A stretch of DNA of 64,000 nucleotides from JAKFFN01 sp036675025 (lineage in GTDB: Bacteria > Sumerlaeota > Sumerlaeia > Sumerlaeales > Sumerlaeaceae), in the NCBI GenBank assembly GCA_036675025.1, contig JAKFFN010000055.1:1-64000 (forward strand), given 5' to 3'. Both the position numbers and the translations under genes were made by a program. The notes below the pieces were generated by a model that made no database searches, had not been told where the DNA came from, and saw only the letters and a program-made list of their open reading frames with translations. Shown one piece after another: positions 27,243-34,622 of this stretch (within the stretch, counting starts at the first letter, position 1; each line of letters starts with the position of its first letter).

Positions 27243-28937
27243 TTATGCCCCAGTTGGAAAAAACAATATTGCCGATAAAATGAGTCCTAATACGACGAGA
27301 GCTAAACTATAGAAAAACAACTTAAATAGCAGCGCGTTTATATCCAGCTTTAAGAAACCACAAATCCACACGTTTTGAGTAGTCGTGGGATCTTGCAGCA
27401 TACTGACGGAATGAAGCGCACCCATCGTAGCTGCTGGCGGCATAAAGTTCTGCATCAACTTAGCGACACCTACACCAAGACCAAAGGAATTCAGTGGCCC
27501 ACGATAAAGTGAGAGGGGAGCCGCGAGTAGGAAAAAGATGATATATCCCATTTGAGTAGTGGGGATAACTCGTGCCAGAACAGGCGTCAGAATACTTTCT
27601 ACCATTGGATGCGTTGCAGCAGCTATTAGCATTCCAATACCAACCATCAGTATCACAGGCGCAGCCACGTCAGCTACGCCATTCATTATTGAGCGGCCAA
27701 GTTTCTGAAGCGCTTGCGGGTCCGGAGTAGTAAGCACACCGTAGGCAAGTGACGCCATAAAGGCAGGTATAAAAGCCTCGCCGAAGCCAAGGCCAAGGAG
27801 AAACAGCAGCGGCAATATAGGCGTAAGCAGCGTCCACCCGTCCAATATCTTGTTTTTTACATGATAGTTAAACTGTACTACGATGATGCCGATAACGAGT
27901 ATTGCCCACGCTACCCACTTAAGGCCGGCGCTGATATTATCTTTAGCTACTACCATGGAATGAAATACCGCCCGGCCGGAACTCGGAATCAGAGGCTCAA
28001 ACTTGTCAAAAAATACAAATAGCATTAGGACAGCAGCTACCAGCGCAAAGCGGCCTAGCGACGCTGCAATGCTGCGTCCCGACAGGTTAATGCGCTTCAT
28101 GCGGAGGAACTCGATTGTCAGGAAAGTAACGAGGACAATTACCTGCAATGAAGCCCAAATGAGAGAGTAGGCTCTGACCCGGGAAACTGATACAGAAAAG
28201 ACCTCGGATACCCGTGCCCACTCTGCAGGGTTTAACGCAGCGCCAATGGGAAACGCCAGAAGTAATATACTGCCGCACACCGGAGCTGGTACCCCCAATG
28301 ACAGCAAAATCGGAAACATCACAGTACCCAGCATAATGATCATCGGCAGGCCGCCCGCCGCCGTAAAAATCAGTATGGTGATGGCTGACATAAGCAGCGC
28401 GACGTTAAACGGATTCTCCCCACCGTATTCCGCTGCGTATTTTACAATGCGCTCGGCGATTCTGGCATCGCTGATAAACCGTGCAAAAATGCCGCCGAAA
28501 AGCACCCAGATGATTGCCTTGTAAAGCTGGAAACTGCCAGACGGGGCAGGCGAAGTTTTGCCCTCAAGTATGGCCTGCAGTATGCCGTCAGGGCCACGGA
28601 ACGGGACACCAGCAACCATTCCAATACCTAAGGCCATCAGGGGCAGTGCAAGCATGGCCGGTAGTTTTCGCGTAGCGATAGCGACTGCAATGATTACGAA
28701 AAGCACAAAGATCAGAGCCGAACGCGTAGCTTGTTCCGTGGTTATAGGCTCTGACAGAAACTGCTCGGCAATTTTCTCATAATCTACTTCAACGGGTGCA
28801 CTGCCGGATGTGACTTCCTGCGCGGTAGTTGTTAATGGCTCTGTGGTCTGGGCAAATAATGAGGCCCCACTGGTGACTACGAAGAACAGAAGTAATAGGG
28901 GAGAAATCAGTTTAAGTAGATGAAATTTTAAGGGCAT
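27243..28937 (-). CDS. Polytopic permease of the ion-transporter type (GntP/CitMHS-like)
   Basis: 564 residues from ATG 28937, which has GGAAAG upstream; an open extension of 19 codons is rejected. A signal-like first helix (ISPLLLLFFVVTSGASLFAQ) and a ~45-residue polar segment precede at least twelve hydrophobic helices. Notable stretches are SALIFVLFVIIAVAIATRKL, AAGGLPMIIMLGTVMFPILL and AAPLSLYRGPLNSFGLGVG. Two-fold layout with Gly-Pro re-entrant-like loops suggests an organic-acid/proton or sodium symporter. Substrate unknown. It lies 78 nt downstream of the GT-C-like gene and may share its transcript. Confidence 0.7.
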   Translation of the reverse strand: MPLKFHLLKLISPLLLLFFVVTSGASLFAQTTEPLTTTAQEVTSGSAPVEVDYEKIAEQFLSEPITTEQATRSALIFVLFVIIAVAIATRKLPAMLALPLMALGIGMVAGVPFRGPDGILQAILEGKTSPAPSGSFQLYKAIIWVLFGGIFARFISDARIAERIVKYAAEYGGENPFNVALLMSAITILIFTAAGGLPMIIMLGTVMFPILLSLGVPAPVCGSILLLAFPIGAALNPAEWARVSEVFSVSVSRVRAYSLIWASLQVIVLVTFLTIEFLRMKRINLSGRSIAASLGRFALVAAVLMLFVFFDKFEPLIPSSGRAVFHSMVVAKDNISAGLKWVAWAILVIGIIVVQFNYHVKNKILDGWTLLTPILPLLFLLGLGFGEAFIPAFMASLAYGVLTTPDPQALQKLGRSIMNGVADVAAPVILMVGIGMLIAAATHPMVESILTPVLARVIPTTQMGYIIFFLLAAPLSLYRGPLNSFGLGVGVAKLMQNFMPPAATMGALHSVSMLQDPTTTQNVWICGFLKLDINALLFKLFFYSLALVVLGLILSAILFFPTGA

Positions 28938-29015
28938 GGAATCTTTCCAATTTAAGGCTGGTGGGGTTCTGCGGGGCGAGAACCTGCGAGTCAAGCAAAG
29001 CGTTGCACTGTTGCG

Positions 29016-30386
29016 CTACCTGAGGGAGAGGACCTGCCCGACGGCAAATGCTGCTTCCAGAGATAAAATGGTAAACGCCCACGCCCTCGAGAAATTCCTC
29101 ATTCCGTACGCGGCAAAAACTATCAGGATAAATTCCAGGGAAAATCTCTGTCTGGATGCCTCCCCCTGGTAAACTGCTGACAAAAAAATGAGAGCTGACA
29201 GCCCCAACACTGCAAGAGGGACAACGGCCGCGGAAATGTTTTTTCTCACAACTTGATAGAGCCCGGCAAATGCCAATGGATAAATCAGTAAATAGAAGTA
29301 CCACATGCCAGGATACATGCCGTACATCGGAGTGGGTTCTGGAAGAATGAGCCATGCATACGGCGCGAGGAAAAGCCTTGGAATGCCTGCGGCCATTCCA
29401 AGCAGTAGCTGCGAGGGCGTTCCAATGTCTGGGGGCGCCAATGCCAGAAAGCTATCACGGAGTTGTCTAAATATGGCGTTGCCGCCGGTAGTATAGGCGC
29501 CAATGAGCACAAGGAATAAGGCGCCGATTGCTGCACTCCGGATCAAAATCTTTCGCTTTAGCCGCATAAAGGGGAGCAGTGCTGCCCCTGCTACGACGCC
29601 CATCGCTGTGTAAGCCCGAACGGTAAACATATAAGGGAGAACAAAGAGCGCTCCCACTGCAAGGCGGGTGCTTTTTCTGCGGTACGCGCCCAGCACCAGT
29701 GTAAGGCCCGCTAGAAACACGAACGCTACATAGGTATCCTTCATTAAATATGACGCCCAATAGAACTGTGTAGGGTGCAAGGCGGCCAGAATGCCCGCAA
29801 TAAGTCCGTAGTCGCTTCGCAAGGTATCCGCTCCACCTTCTGAATCCGGGCTCCACAAGTAGCGGCTGATAAGGGCGCAAAAAAGTGGGAAGCAGGCAGC
29901 GCATACCGCATTAAGCAAAAGTCCGCAAATTGTGGATGAGCCAAAGATCAGGAACAGCGTACTGAGCGGGCGATGATAACCCGTGTGGAGGGTGCCAAGG
30001 TAAGGCGGTGAGCCCTTTAGTCCTATCTCAGGGTATTCGCCAGCGCCCCATGCACCGGCTATGGCTTTGGCTTCTCGAAAGTAATTGTGGTCATCCTTCC
30101 AGTAGGTACCAAACACGGAGGCATCATAAAAATGGGATCTTCCTAATGCCCAGCCCACGTGGAGAACCAGCATAACCAGGCATACTAGCAGTATCCGCCG
30201 CCCCACCGGCGATCTTAGGTAACTAGATTCAGCCCGGACAATAGCAAATGCCGGTAGAGCCAGCATGGTGATCCAGAAGAACCAGGGCGCTATACCATGA
30301 GTTAGCACCGCTGCAAGCCCCCACAGCACGGTGGCTGCAGTCTCGATGTGTTTCTGTAGGTTAAGCTGGCGTATTAGGGGGTTCAT
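29016..30386 (-). CDS. Polytopic membrane protein, GT-C glycosyltransferase-like
   Basis: 456 residues with about eleven transmembrane helices. After the first two helices a loop with YWKDDHNYFREAKAIA and HTGYHRPLSTLFL recalls the acidic first loop and lumenal loops of dolichyl-phosphate-mannose-type (GT-C) transferases. That would fit polyprenyl-phosphate-sugar-dependent glycosylation. The start at 30386 is chosen because the upstream 18 codons coincide with the terminator hairpin of carD. No strong ribosome binding site is seen. Its stop lies 78 nt before the permease start. Confidence 0.7.
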   Translation of the reverse strand: MNPLIRQLNLQKHIETAATVLWGLAAVLTHGIAPWFFWITMLALPAFAIVRAESSYLRSPVGRRILLVCLVMLVLHVGWALGRSHFYDASVFGTYWKDDHNYFREAKAIAGAWGAGEYPEIGLKGSPPYLGTLHTGYHRPLSTLFLIFGSSTICGLLLNAVCAACFPLFCALISRYLWSPDSEGGADTLRSDYGLIAGILAALHPTQFYWASYLMKDTYVAFVFLAGLTLVLGAYRRKSTRLAVGALFVLPYMFTVRAYTAMGVVAGAALLPFMRLKRKILIRSAAIGALFLVLIGAYTTGGNAIFRQLRDSFLALAPPDIGTPSQLLLGMAAGIPRLFLAPYAWLILPEPTPMYGMYPGMWYFYLLIYPLAFAGLYQVVRKNISAAVVPLAVLGLSALIFLSAVYQGEASRQRFSLEFILIVFAAYGMRNFSRAWAFTILSLEAAFAVGQVLSLR

Positions 30387-30401
30387 GAAGTTGGCAAAGG
30401 C

Positions 30402-30441
30402 AAAAAATATGCGGCAGCTTGAGTAGTCAAGCTGCCGCATA
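30402..30441 (-). terminator. Terminator of carD
   Basis: On the minus strand a perfect 15-bp stem (TATGCGGCAGCTTGA / TCAAGCTGCCGCATA) with loop CTAC is followed by six Ts. It lies 31 nt after the carD stop. Confidence 0.95.
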
Positions 30442-30472
30442 CGATCTTAGCAGAAGTTATGTGAAAGAGAAA

Positions 30473-31015
30473 TCAGAGAGGAGTGCTCGCGCTCTTTTTG
30501 CGAGCTTCGCGGTCTTTCATCACTTTTTTCTTATACATCGTCTTCAGAGATTCCTGGATGTCATCAGTTACCTTGTTTTTTGAGTCGGCGCTGATATAGG
30601 TTATTTCGTCCAGCAGGAACTTCTTGGCCTGCTCCATAATCTCACGCTCCTTGCCCTTCAGCTCGTTTGTCTGATCAAGGGTATAGAGATCACGAAGAAG
30701 TTTGCTGATTTTGTTCGGGTCGCCGCTGTTCATGATCTCGCGGTACGCACTGTACTGCATGCGCGCGTCGTTACGGTTAGGCGAAGTCGGCTGCTTCAAA
30801 AGGCTCATCACCTTCTTCGCATCTTCTTTGCTCATAGGCTTCCGCACACCACGCTTCTCAATCTGGTTTTTCGGAACAAGCACCGTGGCATTATTCTGCG
30901 CGTGAAAGACGTAATAATCCTGCGTCTGCTTATCAACAGTGATACGCCGGATTCCCTCCACATTGCAGATGCCAATGCTGGGTTCTACGACCACATCGCC
31001 AATCTTGAATTCCAT
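30473..31015 (-). CDS. carD: CarD-family transcription regulator
   Basis: 180-residue RNA-polymerase-binding protein that stabilises open complexes. The N-terminal RNAP-interaction domain reads FKIGDVVVEPSIGICNVEGI, with Tudor-like strands to residue ~60. A C-terminal helical bundle (residues ~65-160: MSKEDAKKVMSLLKQ, SKLLRDLYTLDQTNELKGKE) includes the usual basic DNA-contact region. The Lys/Arg-rich tail (KKKVMKDREARKK) is typical of a free end. It follows rsfS with an intervening hairpin and ends in a strong terminator. Confidence 0.95.
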   Translation of the reverse strand: MEFKIGDVVVEPSIGICNVEGIRRITVDKQTQDYYVFHAQNNATVLVPKNQIEKRGVRKPMSKEDAKKVMSLLKQPTSPNRNDARMQYSAYREIMNSGDPNKISKLLRDLYTLDQTNELKGKEREIMEQAKKFLLDEITYISADSKNKVTDDIQESLKTMYKKKVMKDREARKKSASTPL

Positions 31016-31053
31016 GTTTGTTCCGAGGCCTTTCTTAGTTAATCAGGTCTAAC

Positions 31054-31079
31054 CGATTTCGGTTATACAGCCGAAATCG
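31054..31079. promoter_or_regulatory. Inverted repeat between rsfS and carD
   Basis: 9-bp arms CGATTTCGG / CCGAAATCG around TTATACAG, in the 72-nt gap. No T-run follows on the minus strand. It could be an operator of carD, a processing site or a weak terminator of rsfS. Confidence 0.5.
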
Positions 31080-31087
31080 CGGAGTAA

Positions 31088-31453
31088 TTACTCCCAATCG
31101 ATTCTGGGTGCATCTCCCCACAGTCTTTCGAGGTCAAAAAGCTGACGCGAGTCGTCCAGCATCGCATGGACCATAACATTGCTATAGTCGAATACCATCC
31201 AACCCGTGCCACGTTCACCGTCCACCTGGCCAGCTTTCAAACCATGTTCCCGCAGTGCTTTTTCAATGCGCGTACCGAGCGCCCGCAAATGGATTTGGCT
31301 GGTGCCGCTGAAAATCACAAAGAAATCTGTAATATTGCTAAGTTCCCGCAAATCAAGAATCACTATACGTTCAGCTTTGCCTTCACTTGCCGCACTGGCA
31401 ATAAGTTCTGCCCTCTGCATGCCAGTCATGCTGTTTTTTACGGGTACGGTCAA
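31088..31453 (-). CDS. rsfS: Ribosomal silencing factor RsfS
   Basis: 121 residues of the RsfS/DUF143 family, which binds uL14 on the 50S subunit and blocks joining with 30S under starvation. Motifs seen: VILDLRELSNITDFFVIFSG, TSQIHLRALGTRIEKALRE and GTGWMVFDYSNVMVHAMLDD ending in LERLWGDAP. The TTG at 31453 follows directly on the yqeK stop with GGAG about 8 nt upstream; ATG codons at residues 9 and 12 are alternatives. yqeK-rsfS adjacency is a classic order, usually together with nadD, which is absent here. Confidence 0.95.
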   Translation of the reverse strand: MTVPVKNSMTGMQRAELIASAASEGKAERIVILDLRELSNITDFFVIFSGTSQIHLRALGTRIEKALREHGLKAGQVDGERGTGWMVFDYSNVMVHAMLDDSRQLFDLERLWGDAPRIDWE

Positions 31454-32011
31454 TTAGCTCTCCAAAGATTCTATTGTTTTATATATTCCCGGATGCGGTT
31501 TTTGATCTCTTTGAATTAAATCTTCTATTTTCCGGTTCAGCACTACTCGAAGACCCGTTCGCAAGTCTTTCCTGACAATTGCCCGTAATTCCTCAACATG
31601 CGGCTGCATTCTCGTTGGCTCCGCAAAGTCTGCACACATGATAATCTGTAAGGTTTTCGAAGGATTTTCACAGCCCAGGGTGTGATGTTCGACAGCCTGA
31701 AGTATGTCTGCATCTGTAATTTTGTAAACTGTCCGGGCAATCCAGGCTCCCACTTTTCCATGCCATATAGCGGGGTAGTCGTAGTCGCACGCATCAAGGA
31801 TAATGGCACCATGTTGCACCAGGCGCAGTGTTTCCTCCCGGTTTACGTGCTTAGCACAATCATGCAGGAGCGCAGCAGCCGTGAGTTTGCCAGGATCACC
31901 CCCATGAAGTTTTCCCAACGCCAGTGCGGTCTGTAATACTCCGAATATATGGAGAAGTCTATAGGGTTTTTGATTACGCTTAAGATCAGCGACAATGACG
32001 TCAGGAATCAT
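31454..32011 (-). CDS. yqeK: HD-domain protein YqeK (diadenosine tetraphosphatase type)
   Basis: 185 residues. HD phosphohydrolase of the YqeK family, known to hydrolyse symmetrically diadenosine tetraphosphate. Metal-binding residues appear as LHIFGVLQTA, ALLHDCAKH (HD pair) and the downstream WHGKVGAW and EHHTLGCENP histidines, followed by ADFAEPTR. The stop codon directly abuts the rsfS TTG, indicating translational coupling. Confidence 0.93.
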   Translation of the reverse strand: MIPDVIVADLKRNQKPYRLLHIFGVLQTALALGKLHGGDPGKLTAAALLHDCAKHVNREETLRLVQHGAIILDACDYDYPAIWHGKVGAWIARTVYKITDADILQAVEHHTLGCENPSKTLQIIMCADFAEPTRMQPHVEELRAIVRKDLRTGLRVVLNRKIEDLIQRDQKPHPGIYKTIESLES

Positions 32012-32312
32012 CAGTCAAACTGCTTGACGTGGATGGTCTTGGGAAACATTTCAGTTTCTACAAATGTCCATCCGCAGGAATTCTCGCCAGTACCATCGGC
32101 GCTTTTGTCCAGTTCGCGATCACTTCTATTGAATCTGCTGTAAGAATCTCACTGTCTAATGCAACGATAAAGTGTATAAGTGCAATAAAGCGAAGTCGAT
32201 AACCCTGCGATGAATTCGGCATTATAGTTGCGTATGTTGGGCCGAAGCCCATAATTGATATTGTAGAACCACCCTAGTTTACCCGCAGTGATAGTTAAGG
32301 AGATTCCCACTC
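32012..32312. other. Gap upstream of yqeK with an uncertain 64-codon frame
   Basis: About 300 nt between the divergent yqeK and Q/E/R-protein genes. A minus-strand frame 32252-32058 would encode a 64-residue peptide (ends WTKAPMVLARIPADG). It has plausible composition but no family and no clear ribosome binding site, and nadD, the usual neighbour, is not there. An AAGGAG site for the plus-strand gene lies at the right end. Confidence 0.35.
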
Positions 32313-34526
32313 ATGTCACACAGATTCCGGATTGCCACATTAACGGTAAGTGCGTGCGTCTTTGCCTCGCTGGCATTCGCCCAGCCGGGGCGGGAAGATA
32401 TGTCAAAACGCGAACGCAAAGAAGCGCGCCAGGCGGAACGGCAGCAGGATAGCCGCCAGCAGCAGTCAGGCAGCCAGGAGCGCCAGCAGCAGGAGAGCCG
32501 GCAGCAGGTAGAGCGTCAGGCCCGCCAGCAGCAGGAACAATCACAGAAGGCTGAACGCCAGGCTAGCCAGCAGCAGGCGCGTCAACAGCAGGAACGTCAG
32601 CAGCAGGAAGAGCGTGCCCGCCGGCAGCAGCAGGAGCAATCGCAAAAATCTGCCCAGCGCGAGGCTCAGCAGGAGCGACAGGCCGCTCAGGAGCGTGCAA
32701 AGCAACAGCAGTCTCGTGAACAGGCAGAACAGCGCGCCTCCCAGCAGCGCGAAAAGCAGCAGGAGGCAGAGCGCCGTCAGCAGCAGGAGCAGTCACAAAA
32801 GGCAGCCCAACGCCGTGAACAACAGGAGCAGCAGGCCAATCAGCAGCGCCAGAAAGAACAGGCTCAGGAGCAGGCGGAACGCCGTGCAACTCAGCAGCGG
32901 GAAAAGGAATTAGAGCAATCTCGCAAGCAGGAGCAGGACCAGGCTAAACGCGAGGCTCAACAGCGCGAGCAGCAGGAACGGCAGGCTGGTCAGCAGCAGG
33001 AAAAACAAGCTAAGCAAGAGGCTGAACAGGCCCGCAAAGCACAGCAGCAGGCTGAACAGGAAGCCAAACGCCAGGCTCAGCAGGAGCAGAAGGCTGCTAA
33101 AGGCCAGCAGCAGCAGGGACAGCAGCAGCAGGGTCAGCCGACTGATCGCAAGGCTGAGCAGCAAGCAGAACGAGCTGCGCGCCAGGAATCCGAGCAGGCT
33201 CGAAAGGCACAGCAGCAGGCCGAACAGGAAGCCAAGCGCCAGGCTCAGCAGGAGCAGAAGGCCGAACAGGATCGCCTGAAAGCGGAGCAGCGCGCACAGA
33301 AAGCCCAGACCGAGGAAGAACGTAACGCTGCCCGCCAGGAAGAACAGGCAGCCCGCAAACAGGCAGACGACGCCCGCAAGGCTCAACGGCAGGCCGAGCA
33401 GGACGCAAAGACAGCTGCGCAGCAGCAACAGCAGACCGCGCAGCGTGGCCAGCAGGATCTACAGCAGGGAGACAAGCAGGCGCAGAAGGAAGCACGTAAA
33501 GCTGAAGAGCAGCAGCGGCAGGCAGAGCGCCGCCAGGCCAAGGAAGAGCAGAAGCGCCTTGCCCAGGAAGCTAAAGGTCAGGAGCAGGCTGCAAAACAGG
33601 CTGCCAAGGAAATCAAGCTTGCCGAGCGTCGCGGCACTACAGCTGACATCGTTGGCGCCACAACAATGGTAGATGACGATGGTCAGCAGGTGGCAACTGG
33701 TCTTTCTAAAAAGGAACGTCGGAGGCTTTCCGCTGATGGTCGCCAGGCACTGAAACAAGCTGAGCAGGCACATAAGGTACTTGAGCAGGCGCTCCGTCGC
33801 GATGAAAAGGGTAAAAAGCTCAGCAAGGCACAACAGGCTGTATTGGTTGGAGCAGACGTCCTGCCAAGTAATTTAAGCAACGACAGATATTTTAACCACC
33901 TGTCTAGCGACGATGCCAAGATTGTAATCAACAACATCAAGATCAAGAATGTTAACAAAGACATCGACATTATCAACAATGGCGTCTGGAACCAGTTCCA
34001 GAACAACATCATCCCTGACCGCTATCGCCCCTATGGTGATTATGGCAGGATCAATGCGCCGCTACATTACATTGACGATTACGACCCATACTTCCTGCCG
34101 CCGCCTGCACCTATCGGTGGTGGAGGCCTGGAGTTTGGTTTCGAATGGAACTACTGGGACGGACACTCTTACTATGATCATGGGTATGCCAGCGACCTCT
34201 TTATTAGCATAGGTCACACCCGCTACAACGGCTATGACGGCATTGTTACCGGTGGTCGTTATTGGAGCTACGGCCATGGTTGGATCGATGGCTGTATCGA
34301 CTACGGTCACCGCCGCATGTGGGTTCCGGGCTTCTGGGCCCCTTATACGGTAGAAGAATGCGGAACGGTACCCATCTGGCTGCCCCCGGTTTACGAAGAC
34401 GTGTGGACCGGCTGCTGTTGGGAGCGTATCCAGGTCGATGGCGGATACTTTGTACCGTCGCCGCCAGAGTGTCACCTGGTTACTCGCTATACCTGGATTC
34501 CAGGCCACTACGAGTATTACTACTAA
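32313..34526 (+). CDS. Exported coiled-coil protein with a huge Gln/Glu/Arg/Ala-rich region and aromatic C-terminal domain
   Basis: 737 residues, with AAGGAG upstream of the ATG. A signal peptide (MSHRFRIATLTVSACVFASL, cleavage after FA-Q) leads into ~400 residues of low-complexity Q/E/R/K/A sequence (residues ~35-440). These contain repeating units such as QAEQEAKRQAQQEQKA and ERQAGQQQEKQ, compatible with a long charged coiled coil. Residues ~440-570 form a less biased helical linker. The C-terminal ~150 residues are rich in Tyr, Trp, Gly and Pro (GFEWNYWDGHSYYDHGY, RRMWVPGFWAPY, YTWIPGHYEYYY). W-x-PG-x-W/Y motifs occur in outer-membrane-associated proteins with YXWGXW-like repeats. Role unknown; a cell-envelope spacer is inferred. 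Confidence 0.85.
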   Translation: MSHRFRIATLTVSACVFASLAFAQPGREDMSKRERKEARQAERQQDSRQQQSGSQERQQQESRQQVERQARQQQEQSQKAERQASQQQARQQQERQQQEERARRQQQEQSQKSAQREAQQERQAAQERAKQQQSREQAEQRASQQREKQQEAERRQQQEQSQKAAQRREQQEQQANQQRQKEQAQEQAERRATQQREKELEQSRKQEQDQAKREAQQREQQERQAGQQQEKQAKQEAEQARKAQQQAEQEAKRQAQQEQKAAKGQQQQGQQQQGQPTDRKAEQQAERAARQESEQARKAQQQAEQEAKRQAQQEQKAEQDRLKAEQRAQKAQTEEERNAARQEEQAARKQADDARKAQRQAEQDAKTAAQQQQQTAQRGQQDLQQGDKQAQKEARKAEEQQRQAERRQAKEEQKRLAQEAKGQEQAAKQAAKEIKLAERRGTTADIVGATTMVDDDGQQVATGLSKKERRRLSADGRQALKQAEQAHKVLEQALRRDEKGKKLSKAQQAVLVGADVLPSNLSNDRYFNHLSSDDAKIVINNIKIKNVNKDIDIINNGVWNQFQNNIIPDRYRPYGDYGRINAPLHYIDDYDPYFLPPPAPIGGGGLEFGFEWNYWDGHSYYDHGYASDLFISIGHTRYNGYDGIVTGGRYWSYGHGWIDGCIDYGHRRMWVPGFWAPYTVEECGTVPIWLPPVYEDVWTGCCWERIQVDGGYFVPSPPECHLVTRYTWIPGHYEYYY

Positions 34527-34549
34527 GTCCTGGTTCGAACTAATCATGA

Positions 34550-34585
34550 GCGGAGGCTGCCATTACGGCTGCCTCCGCTTTTTTC
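34550..34585 (+). terminator. Rho-independent terminator
   Basis: GCGGAGGC pairs with GCCTCCGC around an inner GCC-attac-GGC stem; the tail is TTTTTTC. It lies 24 nt after the stop of the coiled-coil gene. Confidence 0.93.
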
Positions 34586-34622
34586 TTTGAAACCTTTTTC
34601 TCGCCGGTGCTTTCCTCTTAGT

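Noticed and set aside
30387..30440. Extension of the GT-C-like gene to an ATG inside the carD terminator
   Set aside because: Those codons are one arm of the perfect 15-bp hairpin and would be absent from transcripts started downstream.
32910..33428. Leucine-rich minus-strand frame opposite the Q/E/R protein
   Set aside because: Antisense of CAG/GAG/AAG-rich repeats reads as Leu/Phe; this mimics a membrane protein but is an artefact.
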